DNA from: Bacteroidales bacterium Bact_09
Lineage (GTDB): Bacteria > Bacteroidota > Bacteroidia > Bacteroidales > UBA932
Length of the DNA: 64,000 nucleotides
Direction: 5' to 3'
Assembly (NCBI GenBank): GCA_001603455.1
Contig: LUZA01000025.1
Location: 1-64,000, forward strand
Shown: piece after piece, positions 50,687 to 59,964 of the stretch
Numbering within the stretch: position 1 is the first letter of the stretch
How the letters are laid out: each line of letters starts with the position of its first letter
Notes under the pieces: generated by a model
Told to the model about the DNA's origin: nothing
Database searches by the model: none
What the model saw: only the letters and a program-made list of their open reading frames with translations
Program-made: the position numbers and the translations under genes

Positions 50687-51394
50687 ATGAAAAATTTTTT
50701 GACCATTGTTTTAGCTGCAATGGTCCTGACGGCACCATCCGGGATCAGTGCACAGACTGTAAAACGAGGTGTTGTCAAGGCTGTTATTGGTTCAGACCTG
50801 AATGAAGTACTTCCGAACGATGTGGTGTACATGTACCCGGAATTCCAGACTGGAACACTGATATTCAAGAACAAAAGTTCAGCGGAGGCGACAATGAACC
50901 TGTATCTGCCTGGATCAAACCTGCACTTTCTCGGACCCCGGGGAGATACCCTGGTGGTTAAAAATCAAGATGAGGCGCTGTACCTTTACATGGGCAATGA
51001 TACGTATATCCGTCACAGCAAGTCATGGATCAGGCTCCTTTCTGCCTGGGGAAATCTGGCCTTTGGGATACGTACTACCGTTAGCATTCAGCAACCTCAG
51101 AAAACAGGGGCATATGGTATGGTCGATGTGACGTCTTCTATAACCGAGTACAGTAGTATGGAGGACCAGACCGGACGTACCATGCGTTTGCAAAGCCTGA
51201 AAAATATTCCCTATACAGTAACGCACGATGCGATGCTTTATGACGGAAATAAACTTTACCTGGCAAGCAGAAGAAATTACAAAAAACTGTTTCCCCATAA
51301 AAAGGAATTTATAGACCAATACATCAAGGAGAACAATCTTGATCTTGGTAAAGCCCAGGATGCTTTGCAATTATTCAATTTGCTGAACCTGTAG
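50687..51394 (+). CDS. Secreted hypothetical protein
   Basis: Signal peptide, open frame, ordered after glyA; family not recognised. Confidence 0.7.
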   Translation: MKNFLTIVLAAMVLTAPSGISAQTVKRGVVKAVIGSDLNEVLPNDVVYMYPEFQTGTLIFKNKSSAEATMNLYLPGSNLHFLGPRGDTLVVKNQDEALYLYMGNDTYIRHSKSWIRLLSAWGNLAFGIRTTVSIQQPQKTGAYGMVDVTSSITEYSSMEDQTGRTMRLQSLKNIPYTVTHDAMLYDGNKLYLASRRNYKKLFPHKKEFIDQYIKENNLDLGKAQDALQLFNLLNL

Positions 51395-53518
51395 CTGTTT
51401 TCGTTGCAGGACAGGCGTGATTCTTCTGGTATTGGCTGGAATGTGTTGCCTTTCTTTTTGCATCCCAACGACGGCTGCCTCTTCATTCAACACCGGAGTG
51501 AGGTTTTTTTCCTGTAGCGGAACAAAGGGATTGATCTTGTTTTCTGTTTCCCTTCGATTGAGTTCCCTTACCGCATCTATGGTAGTACCGCTGCCCAGGG
51601 TGGAGGGCCTGGCATGTACATCGGGAAAAAATTTCAGGGTATAGGGAAAAAGAGGTTCCTTGTACCAGGATTTATTTTGTGGTGGTGAATCCACTACCAT
51701 GCGACTGGTTATGGCATATCGGTCAGAGGGCCGTTCCGGGGCCCTCCAGTTAAATTCAGCAAGTCGCTCCTGATCCTTTTTTAATTCAAAAAGCGGAATC
51801 ATATCGCTTTTCACTGACTTCTTGTATATAATACGCTGTGCCCTTCTTTCTTTTAGAAAAACATTCATCTCTTCACATTCTTTGATATTAAGCGAAGTGA
51901 TAAGGCTGTCTTCGGGAATATAAAAAAGCGCTTTTGCATTTTTCACGGCATCAAACCGAAAAATATCGTTATCCCGGATATGGGCATACATAAGATCCGC
52001 CTTGATCTGGTGAAAAAATATTTCTTCTTCCTGCGATATAAGAAATGCTTTGGATAGGAAGTCAACCCTGTACAATGAGTCCCTGCTGAACCGGAACTGA
52101 ATGCTATCGGCACTCAACTGGCTTTCCTGGTTCCATAATACGGGTTTGCCGTATTGCCGCAATACAGAGTCTATGCTGTTAAAGACCATTGAATCACAGA
52201 CAGACTGAAAGTCGCTTTTATATACTCTGACATTACTGTGACCATAAAAAAAGTGGACCTCCAGCGTGTTGAAAAGGCTGTCTCCCCGGTGCTTTACCTC
52301 TGCCAGAAAGGTACTGTCCGTTTTAACAAGGAACAGCTGAATTTCAAGGGAATCTTGTACCGGCATATTGGTCCCGGATGTTTCTGTGGAAACCGTATCA
52401 GATGCAGGAATGGCCGTTGTTGAGTCGGGCAGCATAACGGACTGGGCAGGATCAGCCGGTTTATTTCTTACGGGAATATCCCGACGGGCAAAAGCCCGGA
52501 CCCGTTCCAGGGAATCCATCTGTCCGTATGTACTTGTAAAAACAAGAAGGGTATCGGCACGTAGAAAAAGCGAATCTTTCCGGTTGGCTTCCTGGTCAAC
52601 CTCGTATGTGATAAATACAGGCTCTTGTGTTACCTGCGCCCAATCCGGATTTCTGCGAAAGTCAAGGCGGTCTCCAAGAATCAACAACTGTTGCGTCGTG
52701 TCGCGAACCTGTATGTTACGTCTTAAAATCCCTGAATTGTTTATCCGGTCATAGTGCACGTCTTCTGCCATGATCTCCTGTTCGTTGGTTCGTATGAATA
52801 CGTTATCCATAAAATGGAAAAGTTCTTTTTCCCTTTCATAAGTACCCTCCCCGGCGGTCAGGAAGCCGTCTGTATGCCACGCTTGCACGTTTCCCCAGAA
52901 TTCAGCCAGGTTCAGATCTGAATGATAATACAGGGAATCTGCCTTAACTCTGAGGGTGTCGGTCCCCATTTCCACATGTTCGTAAAAACAAAACAATTTT
53001 TCTTTGGAATAATAATAACCCTTCCGGCTTTCCAGAATAGTTCCCTGATTATCTACCATGCTGCCTCCGTTGAAAAAGTAGCCTATACTGTCTTTTGTGT
53101 TGAAATTCAGGTATCGCGTACGTAAACAGTTCCCCTCCTCGTCAAGGAGTTCCACGGTTTTTCCACGGACTTCTGCCGTATTGAGGTCTCCGATATAATG
53201 AATGGTTTCTCCCTTTAATCGTGTTCCCTGCTGGATAATCTCTACATTTCCCACAGCGTCAATAACGTTGTCAGCAGTATTCCAGATTGCAGTATCACAT
53301 AGAATATATGTGTCGTTATGGAGAAAACGGGCCGGTCCCGTAACCTTCCTGTAACTTACCCCAAAAAGTTCATACATTTCTGCCACCTGGGCACTGATCA
53401 GATGTACTTTTTCTTCTGTTGTACGGTCCTTGTTGAAGGCCTGTGCCCGGATCTCTTGCCGGGCAGTAAGCAAAACGGCCAGGCATAACACAAATAGCAG
53501 AACCCGGTGTCTTTCCAT
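51371..53518 (-). CDS. OstA-like (LptA/organic solvent tolerance N-terminal domain) protein
   Basis: Repeated beta pattern DTAIWNTADNVIDAVGNVEIIQQGTRLKGETIHY...AEVRGKTVEL; start MERHRVLLFVLC at 53518. Confidence 0.87.
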   Translation of the reverse strand: MERHRVLLFVLCLAVLLTARQEIRAQAFNKDRTTEEKVHLISAQVAEMYELFGVSYRKVTGPARFLHNDTYILCDTAIWNTADNVIDAVGNVEIIQQGTRLKGETIHYIGDLNTAEVRGKTVELLDEEGNCLRTRYLNFNTKDSIGYFFNGGSMVDNQGTILESRKGYYYSKEKLFCFYEHVEMGTDTLRVKADSLYYHSDLNLAEFWGNVQAWHTDGFLTAGEGTYEREKELFHFMDNVFIRTNEQEIMAEDVHYDRINNSGILRRNIQVRDTTQQLLILGDRLDFRRNPDWAQVTQEPVFITYEVDQEANRKDSLFLRADTLLVFTSTYGQMDSLERVRAFARRDIPVRNKPADPAQSVMLPDSTTAIPASDTVSTETSGTNMPVQDSLEIQLFLVKTDSTFLAEVKHRGDSLFNTLEVHFFYGHSNVRVYKSDFQSVCDSMVFNSIDSVLRQYGKPVLWNQESQLSADSIQFRFSRDSLYRVDFLSKAFLISQEEEIFFHQIKADLMYAHIRDNDIFRFDAVKNAKALFYIPEDSLITSLNIKECEEMNVFLKERRAQRIIYKKSVKSDMIPLFELKKDQERLAEFNWRAPERPSDRYAITSRMVVDSPPQNKSWYKEPLFPYTLKFFPDVHARPSTLGSGTTIDAVRELNRRETENKINPFVPLQEKNLTPVLNEEAAVVGMQKERQHIPANTRRITPVLQRKQLQVQQIE

Positions 53519-54882
53519 TATTTGATCCAACCTTCCCGTTTGAAAGCGCAATCCCTAAACAGGGGATCTATACGGATATATGTGGTTGTTTGTTTTTCCT
53601 TTATGAATTCTTCTATAGCTTCCAGCTGCTTTTTGTTCTCGGCCAGATTCTGGATGATATTGTAATCGTCTTTAAGGTTGGCCACGTGTGATGGGATGAT
53701 CTTGTCCATCCTGATAATCTTGTAGATAACGTTTCCTTCGCGGCCTTCATTGTCCCGGCTTTCAAAAGCGGCAGAGACATCTCCTTCTTTCATATTCCGT
53801 AATATATTATAATCGCTGGTCTTGAGCTGGTCTTTCTCGAAGAGCATGGACCCGGTGTTCTGGTCTGCCATACGACCACCATTGAGTCTGGAAGGAGGAT
53901 CCCCGGAATACAACAGGGCTGCTCTTTCAAAGGTAATGCTGTCCGTTTTGATGGTATTTGCTATGCTATCCAGCCGGTTCAGGCATTTTACACGGTCCGA
54001 AGTCAGCACTTCGGGTTTCAACAGAATGTGCCGGGCATTGAACATATCTCCTTCGCGCTCGATCATTTGGATTAGATGGAATCCGTCAGGAGTCTCTACT
54101 ATCTGGGAAACCTGTCCTTCCTTAAGTATGATGGCTGCGTCGCCGAAAGCCGGCCAATACATTTGTTTTGCCGCCATTCCCAGTTCACCACCCCTGCGGG
54201 CAGAATAGGGATCTTGTGAGTACAGGGTGGCCAGGGTGCTGAAACGCTTTCCGTTCAGGATCCTTTCACGGAATTCCAGCAAGCGCTCCTTGACCATCAG
54301 AATGGCTTCCTCTTTTGGGGGATAGAGGACGATCTGGCTTAGCTGGTACTGGGTAGGAATGATGGGCAGGCTGTCCTTTGGTGTACGGAGGTAAAAATCT
54401 TCAATATCCTTTGGTGTCAGGGAAGGAACTTTTGCAACAATGGCAGATTGCATGTCCCGGGTCAGACTTTGCTCACGGAACAACTCGCGCCATTCCTGTT
54501 TCAGTTTGAATAGTGGTTTTCTAAAATACTCTTCCGTGGCTTTTTCCCCTCCTAGGCGTGTTTTGATATCCTGCAGCCTGTTCTCGAGTTCCAGTTCTAC
54601 ATATTCTTCATTCACCGTAAGACTGTCAAGCCGTGCCTGATTGAGCATCAATTTGGAGATTAGCATATTTTCCAGGATATCACACCGCAGGTTCTTATCG
54701 GTTATGACGCCCTGCATCATCTGCATCTGCACTTCCTCCTCGATAGCGGATAACTGGATCATTTCATTGCCCACCAAAGCAATCACCTTGTCAACCAGGC
54801 CGTTGCCATATTTTTGACTATAGGCAAATGTGGTTATCAGCAGGAACAACAGCATGACTGTTGCCGGTTTATTAATCTTCAT
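53518..54882 (-). CDS. SurA-like periplasmic peptidyl-prolyl isomerase
   Basis: YQLSQIVLYPPKEEA parvulin-like, FSTLATLYSQDPYSARRGGELGM, second rotamase MFNARHILLKPEV. Confidence 0.9.
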   Translation of the reverse strand: MKINKPATVMLLFLLITTFAYSQKYGNGLVDKVIALVGNEMIQLSAIEEEVQMQMMQGVITDKNLRCDILENMLISKLMLNQARLDSLTVNEEYVELELENRLQDIKTRLGGEKATEEYFRKPLFKLKQEWRELFREQSLTRDMQSAIVAKVPSLTPKDIEDFYLRTPKDSLPIIPTQYQLSQIVLYPPKEEAILMVKERLLEFRERILNGKRFSTLATLYSQDPYSARRGGELGMAAKQMYWPAFGDAAIILKEGQVSQIVETPDGFHLIQMIEREGDMFNARHILLKPEVLTSDRVKCLNRLDSIANTIKTDSITFERAALLYSGDPPSRLNGGRMADQNTGSMLFEKDQLKTSDYNILRNMKEGDVSAAFESRDNEGREGNVIYKIIRMDKIIPSHVANLKDDYNIIQNLAENKKQLEAIEEFIKEKQTTTYIRIDPLFRDCAFKREGWIK

Positions 54883-55738
54883 CCTTTTTGTAAATTTTTA
54901 TCATTTGTTTGTTCCAGCCTTCTTTTAGCACTTCTCTATCGAGGTCTTTCAACAAATTCTGTTTCCTTTTACTCAGGATGATCTGGCGAATACTGGCCTC
55001 GATATGTTCCAGGGGTGCAGGATCCCCGGTCGGGATAAAAGCTGTGACAGATACAAGATAAGTATACAGACTATCGCGTATGTCGATGTATCCGTCCGAT
55101 CGTAAAGCTTGTTGTCCGGCATTTGTTCCATCCGGCAAATCTTGTGCCAATTCCAAAGCCGAGAGCCATTTACCCGTGTAATCGGTATAGATCTCGGCAG
55201 AACTTTCACATAAACGCTCCAACTGTGTCAGGTCTTCCAGGGTATTGGAACGGTATATGTTCCTTATCATGGGCAGGTACGGGGAATGAAGCCGCATCTT
55301 AATGAACCTGGCCTTGAACAACGGGTCTTCCAGCAGGAAAAATTCCCTGTTTTCGTTGTAATACGTAAGGATCTCTTCTGGCTTTATGAGGGTGTCTATG
55401 CGTTCTTCTACGTATTTTTTCTGGTATCTGAACACCAAAAGGGATTTCCTGTAGTCCGCCAGTTCCTGTTCCACATCCTTTTCTTCTTTAGAAAGCTCAT
55501 GCTCGGCCTTTTTCAGAAGCAGGTTGTCAATAGCCCAAATATCTATATAATGATTAACCAGGTTTATTGAATCGTCAGGGGAAAGCATTCCCTGCAACAA
55601 TCCTTCAACGTCTTTTTTATAGAGGATATCCTTTCCTATCTGGGCTATCCGTTCCGGTTCGTTTCCGAACCACCGCTTTAAGTGACGGCAGGAGCCCAGC
55701 GTGATCAGACATAACAGTATTACTATCCATTTTTTCAT
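54872..55738 (-). CDS. SurA N-terminal-like chaperone lipoprotein (no obvious parvulin domain)
   Basis: Lipobox LGSC; helical SurA_N-like sequence; operon with surA-like gene. Confidence 0.7.
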   Translation of the reverse strand: MKKWIVILLCLITLGSCRHLKRWFGNEPERIAQIGKDILYKKDVEGLLQGMLSPDDSINLVNHYIDIWAIDNLLLKKAEHELSKEEKDVEQELADYRKSLLVFRYQKKYVEERIDTLIKPEEILTYYNENREFFLLEDPLFKARFIKMRLHSPYLPMIRNIYRSNTLEDLTQLERLCESSAEIYTDYTGKWLSALELAQDLPDGTNAGQQALRSDGYIDIRDSLYTYLVSVTAFIPTGDPAPLEHIEASIRQIILSKRKQNLLKDLDREVLKEGWNKQMIKIYKKDED

Positions 55739-55748
55739 CACGGGATGG

Positions 55749-57218
55749 TTATCTGGAATAATTGGGTGCTTCACGCGTTATAGTTACATCGTGCGGATGG
55801 TTTTCTATTACTCCGGCAGATGTGATACGCACAAATTCTGCTTTTTTCAATGTTGCCAGGTCCGGAGTGCCACAGTATCCCATGCCTGCGCGAAGACCAC
55901 CGGCCAGCTGAAAAAAGACTTCAGCCAACGTTCCCTTGTAAGGGACCTGTGCCACAATTCCTTCCGGCACCAGTTTTTTGATATCATCCTCGGCATCCTG
56001 AAAGTAACGGTCTTTGGATCCCTGTTGCATAGCCTCCAGGGATCCCATTCCACGGTAACTTTTGAATTTTCTTCCGTTCAGGATAATAGTCTCTCCAGGA
56101 GATTCTTCAACTCCGGCAAACAAAGAGCCGGCCATCACCGTATCTGCTCCTGCAGCCAATGCCTTGACCATGTCGCCGGAATACCTTATGCCACCATCTG
56201 CGATGATGGGGACCCCCTTGTCTTTCAATACCTTATATGCCTCAATAATGGCCGAGAGCTGGGGAACGCCCACACCGGCAACTACGCGTGTTGTACAGAT
56301 GGAACCCGGACCGATACCCACCTTGACGGCATCTGCCCCGCATTCGGCCAAGGCAATGGCCCCCGAAGCTGTTGCCACGTTCCCGGCAACAATATCCAGA
56401 TCGGGAAAGGCTTTTTTTGCCTTGCGCACCATATCCAGAACTCCCTTTGAATGACCGTGCGCTGTATCAATCACCACAGCATCGATATCTACCGAGATGA
56501 GTTTTTCTATGTGCTGCAGGGTGTTTGTTCTTACTCCGACTGCAGCAGCTGTACGCAACCTGCCTTTGCTGTCCTTGGTGGCATTTGGATTGTCTTTTAT
56601 TTTTGTGATATCCTTAAAAGTCAGCAGTCCAATGAGTTTGAAATGTCTGTCAACCACCGGAAGTTTTTCTATTTTGTATATCTTTAAAAGCTTGGTGGCA
56701 CTGTTCAGATCTGCGCCGTCATTTATGGTTACCAGGTTCTCTTTGGTCATCACTTCAGAAATGGGGGTCCCTTCATTTTCCACAAAACGGAGGTCCCGAT
56801 TGGTAACGATTCCAATAAGCCGGTGCCTGTTGTCAACCACAGGAATCCCTCCAATATGATTTTCCGCCATTAATTTTAAGGCATCTCCCACACAGGCTCC
56901 GGGTCCTATGACAATCGGATCATAAATCATCCCACTCTCTGACCTTTTTACTTTCCGCACGTGTTCCATTTGTTGCTCAATGGTCATATTTTTGTGGATC
57001 ACCCCCAACCCTCCCTCACGGGCAATGGCTATGGCCAGGGTTGAATCGGTTACGGTGTCCATTGCAGAGGAAACAATGGGTGCACTAAGTACTATGTTCT
57101 TCGAAAAATGTGTAGTCAGATCCACATCCCGGGGAAGAACAGATGAAGCGGCTGGAAGAAGTAACACGTCATCAAACGTGAGTCCCTCAAAAACTATACG
57201 ATCATCAAAAGATTTCAT
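55749..57218 (-). CDS. guaB: IMP dehydrogenase
   Basis: [18 protein letters not shown] pair; [30 protein letters not shown]. Confidence 0.98.
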   Translation of the reverse strand: MKSFDDRIVFEGLTFDDVLLLPAASSVLPRDVDLTTHFSKNIVLSAPIVSSAMDTVTDSTLAIAIAREGGLGVIHKNMTIEQQMEHVRKVKRSESGMIYDPIVIGPGACVGDALKLMAENHIGGIPVVDNRHRLIGIVTNRDLRFVENEGTPISEVMTKENLVTINDGADLNSATKLLKIYKIEKLPVVDRHFKLIGLLTFKDITKIKDNPNATKDSKGRLRTAAAVGVRTNTLQHIEKLISVDIDAVVIDTAHGHSKGVLDMVRKAKKAFPDLDIVAGNVATASGAIALAECGADAVKVGIGPGSICTTRVVAGVGVPQLSAIIEAYKVLKDKGVPIIADGGIRYSGDMVKALAAGADTVMAGSLFAGVEESPGETIILNGRKFKSYRGMGSLEAMQQGSKDRYFQDAEDDIKKLVPEGIVAQVPYKGTLAEVFFQLAGGLRAGMGYCGTPDLATLKKAEFVRITSAGVIENHPHDVTITREAPNYSR

Positions 57219-57237
57219 GGCCAAAGATTTTATCTTG

Positions 57238-57245
57238 CAAATATA
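57238..57245 (-). promoter_or_regulatory. -7 element TATATTTG for guaB
   Basis: CAAATATA on + strand. Confidence 0.5.
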
Positions 57246-57267
57246 AAGAAAACGAGTGATTATGTAT

Positions 57268-57275
57268 TATCTTTG
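57268..57275 (+). promoter_or_regulatory. -7 element TATCTTTG for the DAACS symporter
   Basis: 5 nt before ATG 57281. Confidence 0.6.
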
Positions 57276-57280
57276 TCCGT

Positions 57281-58468
57281 ATGAAGAAATGGAAGATCGG
57301 ATTGTTGGCCCGTGTTGCCATTGCTATAGTTCTGGGAATTTTGTCTGGATTGTTCTTACCTACATGGTCCCTGCGTATTTTTTTAACATTCAACAATCTA
57401 TTTAGTAAATTTTTGGATTTTACTGTACCACTGATCATCCTGGGACTCATTGCCCCTGGAATCGCCGAATTGGGGAAGGGTGCCGGCAAAATGCTTGGTA
57501 CCACACTGGGTCTAGCTTACGGGTCCACCCTGCTGAGCGGTTTTTTTGCCTTCTTTTCATGCTGTGCGATATACCCCTTTTTACTTAAAGGAGCTGTAAA
57601 CGGAATGGAAATACAGCCACAGGCCGGGGAGGCGTTGCAAGGAAGTGACCAGCTGATCCCCTATTTTTCCCTGGACTTTCCGCCTCTCTTTGGTGTGATG
57701 ACTGCATTGGTCTTTGCTTTCATACTGGGTTTGGGATTGACCGTGATTAGAAACGGAAAGGCCTTGATGGAGGTTCTTATAGGTTTTCGCGAGATCGTAA
57801 ATAAAACCATATCGGGAGTCATCATCCCGCTCCTGCCTTTGTTCGTATTTGGGATCTTTATGAAGATGGCAGCCGAAGGTCATGTAGAAAAAGTATTAGG
57901 CGTTTTTATTAAGATAGTGGTGCTGATCTTCATACTGACCATTATACTTTTACTGTTCCAGTTTATCGTTGCAGGTCTGATAGGAAGAAAGAATCCTTTC
58001 GCATTGTTGCATACCATGCTTACGGCCTATGTAACGGCACTGGGGACACAGTCTTCTGCAGCAACCATTCCGGTTACCCTGCGTCAGACCGTCAAATGTG
58101 GTGTTGATCCGCGTATAGCTGGATCGGTCATACCCTTGTGTGCGACAGTACATCTGTCCGGGAGCATGCTCAAGATAACCTCCTGTGCCATTGCTGTGAT
58201 GATGATGATGAACATTCCTCTTGATCCGACCGTCTTTGTCGGATTCATTTTCCTGCTTGGTATTACAATGATTGCCGCACCGGGGGTACCAGGAGGTGCT
58301 ATCATGGCTGCCATTGCAGTTCTTCAGTCTGTTCTGGGATTCGGGACAGAGGCCGTCGGACTTATGATCACCCTCTATATTGCTATGGATAGTTTTGGAA
58401 CGGCATGCAATGTCACCGGAGACGGGGCTATTGCCGTTATAGTCGACAAGATATATGCTAAGGATTAG
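57281..58468 (+). CDS. Dicarboxylate/amino acid:cation symporter (DAACS)
   Basis: ALGTQSSAATIPVTLRQT; HLSGSMLKITSCA; APGVPGGAIMA; MDSFGTACNVTGDGAIAVIV. Confidence 0.93.
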   Translation: MKKWKIGLLARVAIAIVLGILSGLFLPTWSLRIFLTFNNLFSKFLDFTVPLIILGLIAPGIAELGKGAGKMLGTTLGLAYGSTLLSGFFAFFSCCAIYPFLLKGAVNGMEIQPQAGEALQGSDQLIPYFSLDFPPLFGVMTALVFAFILGLGLTVIRNGKALMEVLIGFREIVNKTISGVIIPLLPLFVFGIFMKMAAEGHVEKVLGVFIKIVVLIFILTIILLLFQFIVAGLIGRKNPFALLHTMLTAYVTALGTQSSAATIPVTLRQTVKCGVDPRIAGSVIPLCATVHLSGSMLKITSCAIAVMMMMNIPLDPTVFVGFIFLLGITMIAAPGVPGGAIMAAIAVLQSVLGFGTEAVGLMITLYIAMDSFGTACNVTGDGAIAVIVDKIYAKD

Positions 58469-58988
58469 TGTTTTTTGCGGATCACAGACCGGGAACGATC
58501 CTTTGATAATACAACAGGCCAAGTTGCTGGGATCCCTGCTGGCTGCACAAGGAATTGAATTGGTCTATGGCGGAACAGACATCGGAATTATGGGAATACT
58601 TGCCGACAGTGCACTGGCTGCAGGAGGCAAAGTGGAGGGAGTGATGCCATCGCTTATCGAAGAAAAACGCATCGCCCATAGACATCTTACGCGTATGATC
58701 CAGGTATCTACCTTGGAAGAACGGAAGAAAAAACTTATTGAACAGTGTGATGCGATAGTTGTATTTCCGGGCAGTTACGGGACCATGGACGAATTGTTCA
58801 GCGCCTTGGTGCTCAAGCAATTGGGTAAAATTAACAAACCTGTGGTGTTGCTTAATGCAGGTGGTTTTTACGATCCATTACTGGCACAACTTGACCATAT
58901 GGTAAAACTGGGCTTTATGCCGGAGCGCTTTCGTTCAAACCTGCAGGTTGTCAATGATTGCAGGGAGTTGCATTTTCTTTGGGATTGA
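58455..58988 (+). CDS. LOG family (TIGR00730-type) protein
   Basis: ISVFCGSQTGND; LVYGGTDIGIMGILADSAL; ERKKKL; FPGSYGTMDELF. Confidence 0.92.
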   Translation: MLRISVFCGSQTGNDPLIIQQAKLLGSLLAAQGIELVYGGTDIGIMGILADSALAAGGKVEGVMPSLIEEKRIAHRHLTRMIQVSTLEERKKKLIEQCDAIVVFPGSYGTMDELFSALVLKQLGKINKPVVLLNAGGFYDPLLAQLDHMVKLGFMPERFRSNLQVVNDCRELHFLWD

Positions 58989-59904
58989 CATACCTGACAC
59001 CCTGGTACGTATTGCGTTCTTCCAGCCTTTTTTCCAGCAGTCGCAGGATCTCGACATTGCGGATGAGTCCCCACGGAGTGGACCGGACAAAACGTGGGGG
59101 TACTTCCCCGGCTATGCGTTCAATAAACATATCGGGGCGCAGCCGTTCCAGAAAATCAATAACAAAGTCCAGATACTGATCGAGTGAAAAAGTCACAAAA
59201 TCTCTGGGCCTTTCTGCAAATTCCTTTTCCATGGCCGTGTCCCTGATAATTTGTAGCTGATGCATCTTAAGGCTTGTAACGGGCAGCTGGCTTAGCAGGC
59301 TGGCTTCTGCGAGCATCTCTTCCCGGGATTCTCCGGGGAGCCCAAAGATCATATGGACCCCGGTGTGAATACCCAAGGCAGCGGTGGCTGCAATGGCTTG
59401 GGCGGATTGTTCCCATGTATGGCAACGGTTGATGCGCTGCAATGTTCTGTTGTAGCACGATTCCACCCCGTATTCGATCATAACTATTTTATCTTGTGAC
59501 AGATCTGCGAAATATTTCAGTTTTTCCATGTCTATGCAATCGGGCCGGGTCCCGATAACAATCCCCTTTATGCGGGTGTCCTCCAGAACGGGTTTGTAAA
59601 TCCGGCGAAGCTCCTCAAGTGGAGCGTGTGTATTGGAATATGGCTGAAAATAGGCCAGGTATCCTCCGGCTTTACGGTAGCGGACACGATGAAATTCAAT
59701 TCCTTCGTCTATTTGCCGGGTCAGACTTTTTTGCGGGGTGCTGTATCCGGGATGAAATGCACGGTTATCACAATAGGTACATCCGCCGGTTCCGGCTGTT
59801 CCATCCCGGTTGGGACAGGTAAATCCGGCATCTACCACTACTTTTTGCAGGCGTGTTCCGTATTTACGGATAAAATATCCTGTAAAGGATCTGTATCTTT
59901 GCAC
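58951..59904 (-). CDS. YhcC/TIGR01212-type radical SAM protein (GTG start)
   Basis: CPNRDGTAGTGGCTYCDNRAF; GTRPDCIDMEKL; GVHMIFGLPGES. Confidence 0.93.
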   Translation of the reverse strand: MQRYRSFTGYFIRKYGTRLQKVVVDAGFTCPNRDGTAGTGGCTYCDNRAFHPGYSTPQKSLTRQIDEGIEFHRVRYRKAGGYLAYFQPYSNTHAPLEELRRIYKPVLEDTRIKGIVIGTRPDCIDMEKLKYFADLSQDKIVMIEYGVESCYNRTLQRINRCHTWEQSAQAIAATAALGIHTGVHMIFGLPGESREEMLAEASLLSQLPVTSLKMHQLQIIRDTAMEKEFAERPRDFVTFSLDQYLDFVIDFLERLRPDMFIERIAGEVPPRFVRSTPWGLIRNVEILRLLEKRLEERNTYQGVRYVNPKENATPCNH

Positions 59905-59916
59905 GGTGCAAAGGTA
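59894..59916. promoter_or_regulatory. Near-palindromic divergent promoter element
   Basis: TATCTTTGCAC-G-GTGCAAAGGTA, -7 elements on both strands. Confidence 0.6.
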
Positions 59917-59950
59917 AAAAAGTATATCTTGTCAAATCAAAGATTTGCTG

Positions 59951-59958
59951 TAAATTTG
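59951..59958 (+). promoter_or_regulatory. -7 element TAAATTTG for the NlpC/P60 gene
   Basis: 6 nt before ATG 59965. Confidence 0.5.
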
Positions 59959-59964
59959 TAAGTT

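Noticed and set aside
55701-56450. 249-aa + strand ORF opposite guaB
   Set aside because: Shadow of IMP dehydrogenase codons; no start context or domain.
58744-58830. LOG protein with PGSYGT instead of PGGxGT as a novel catalytic variant
   Set aside because: Single conservative Gly to Ser change with other motif residues intact; not enough to claim new function.
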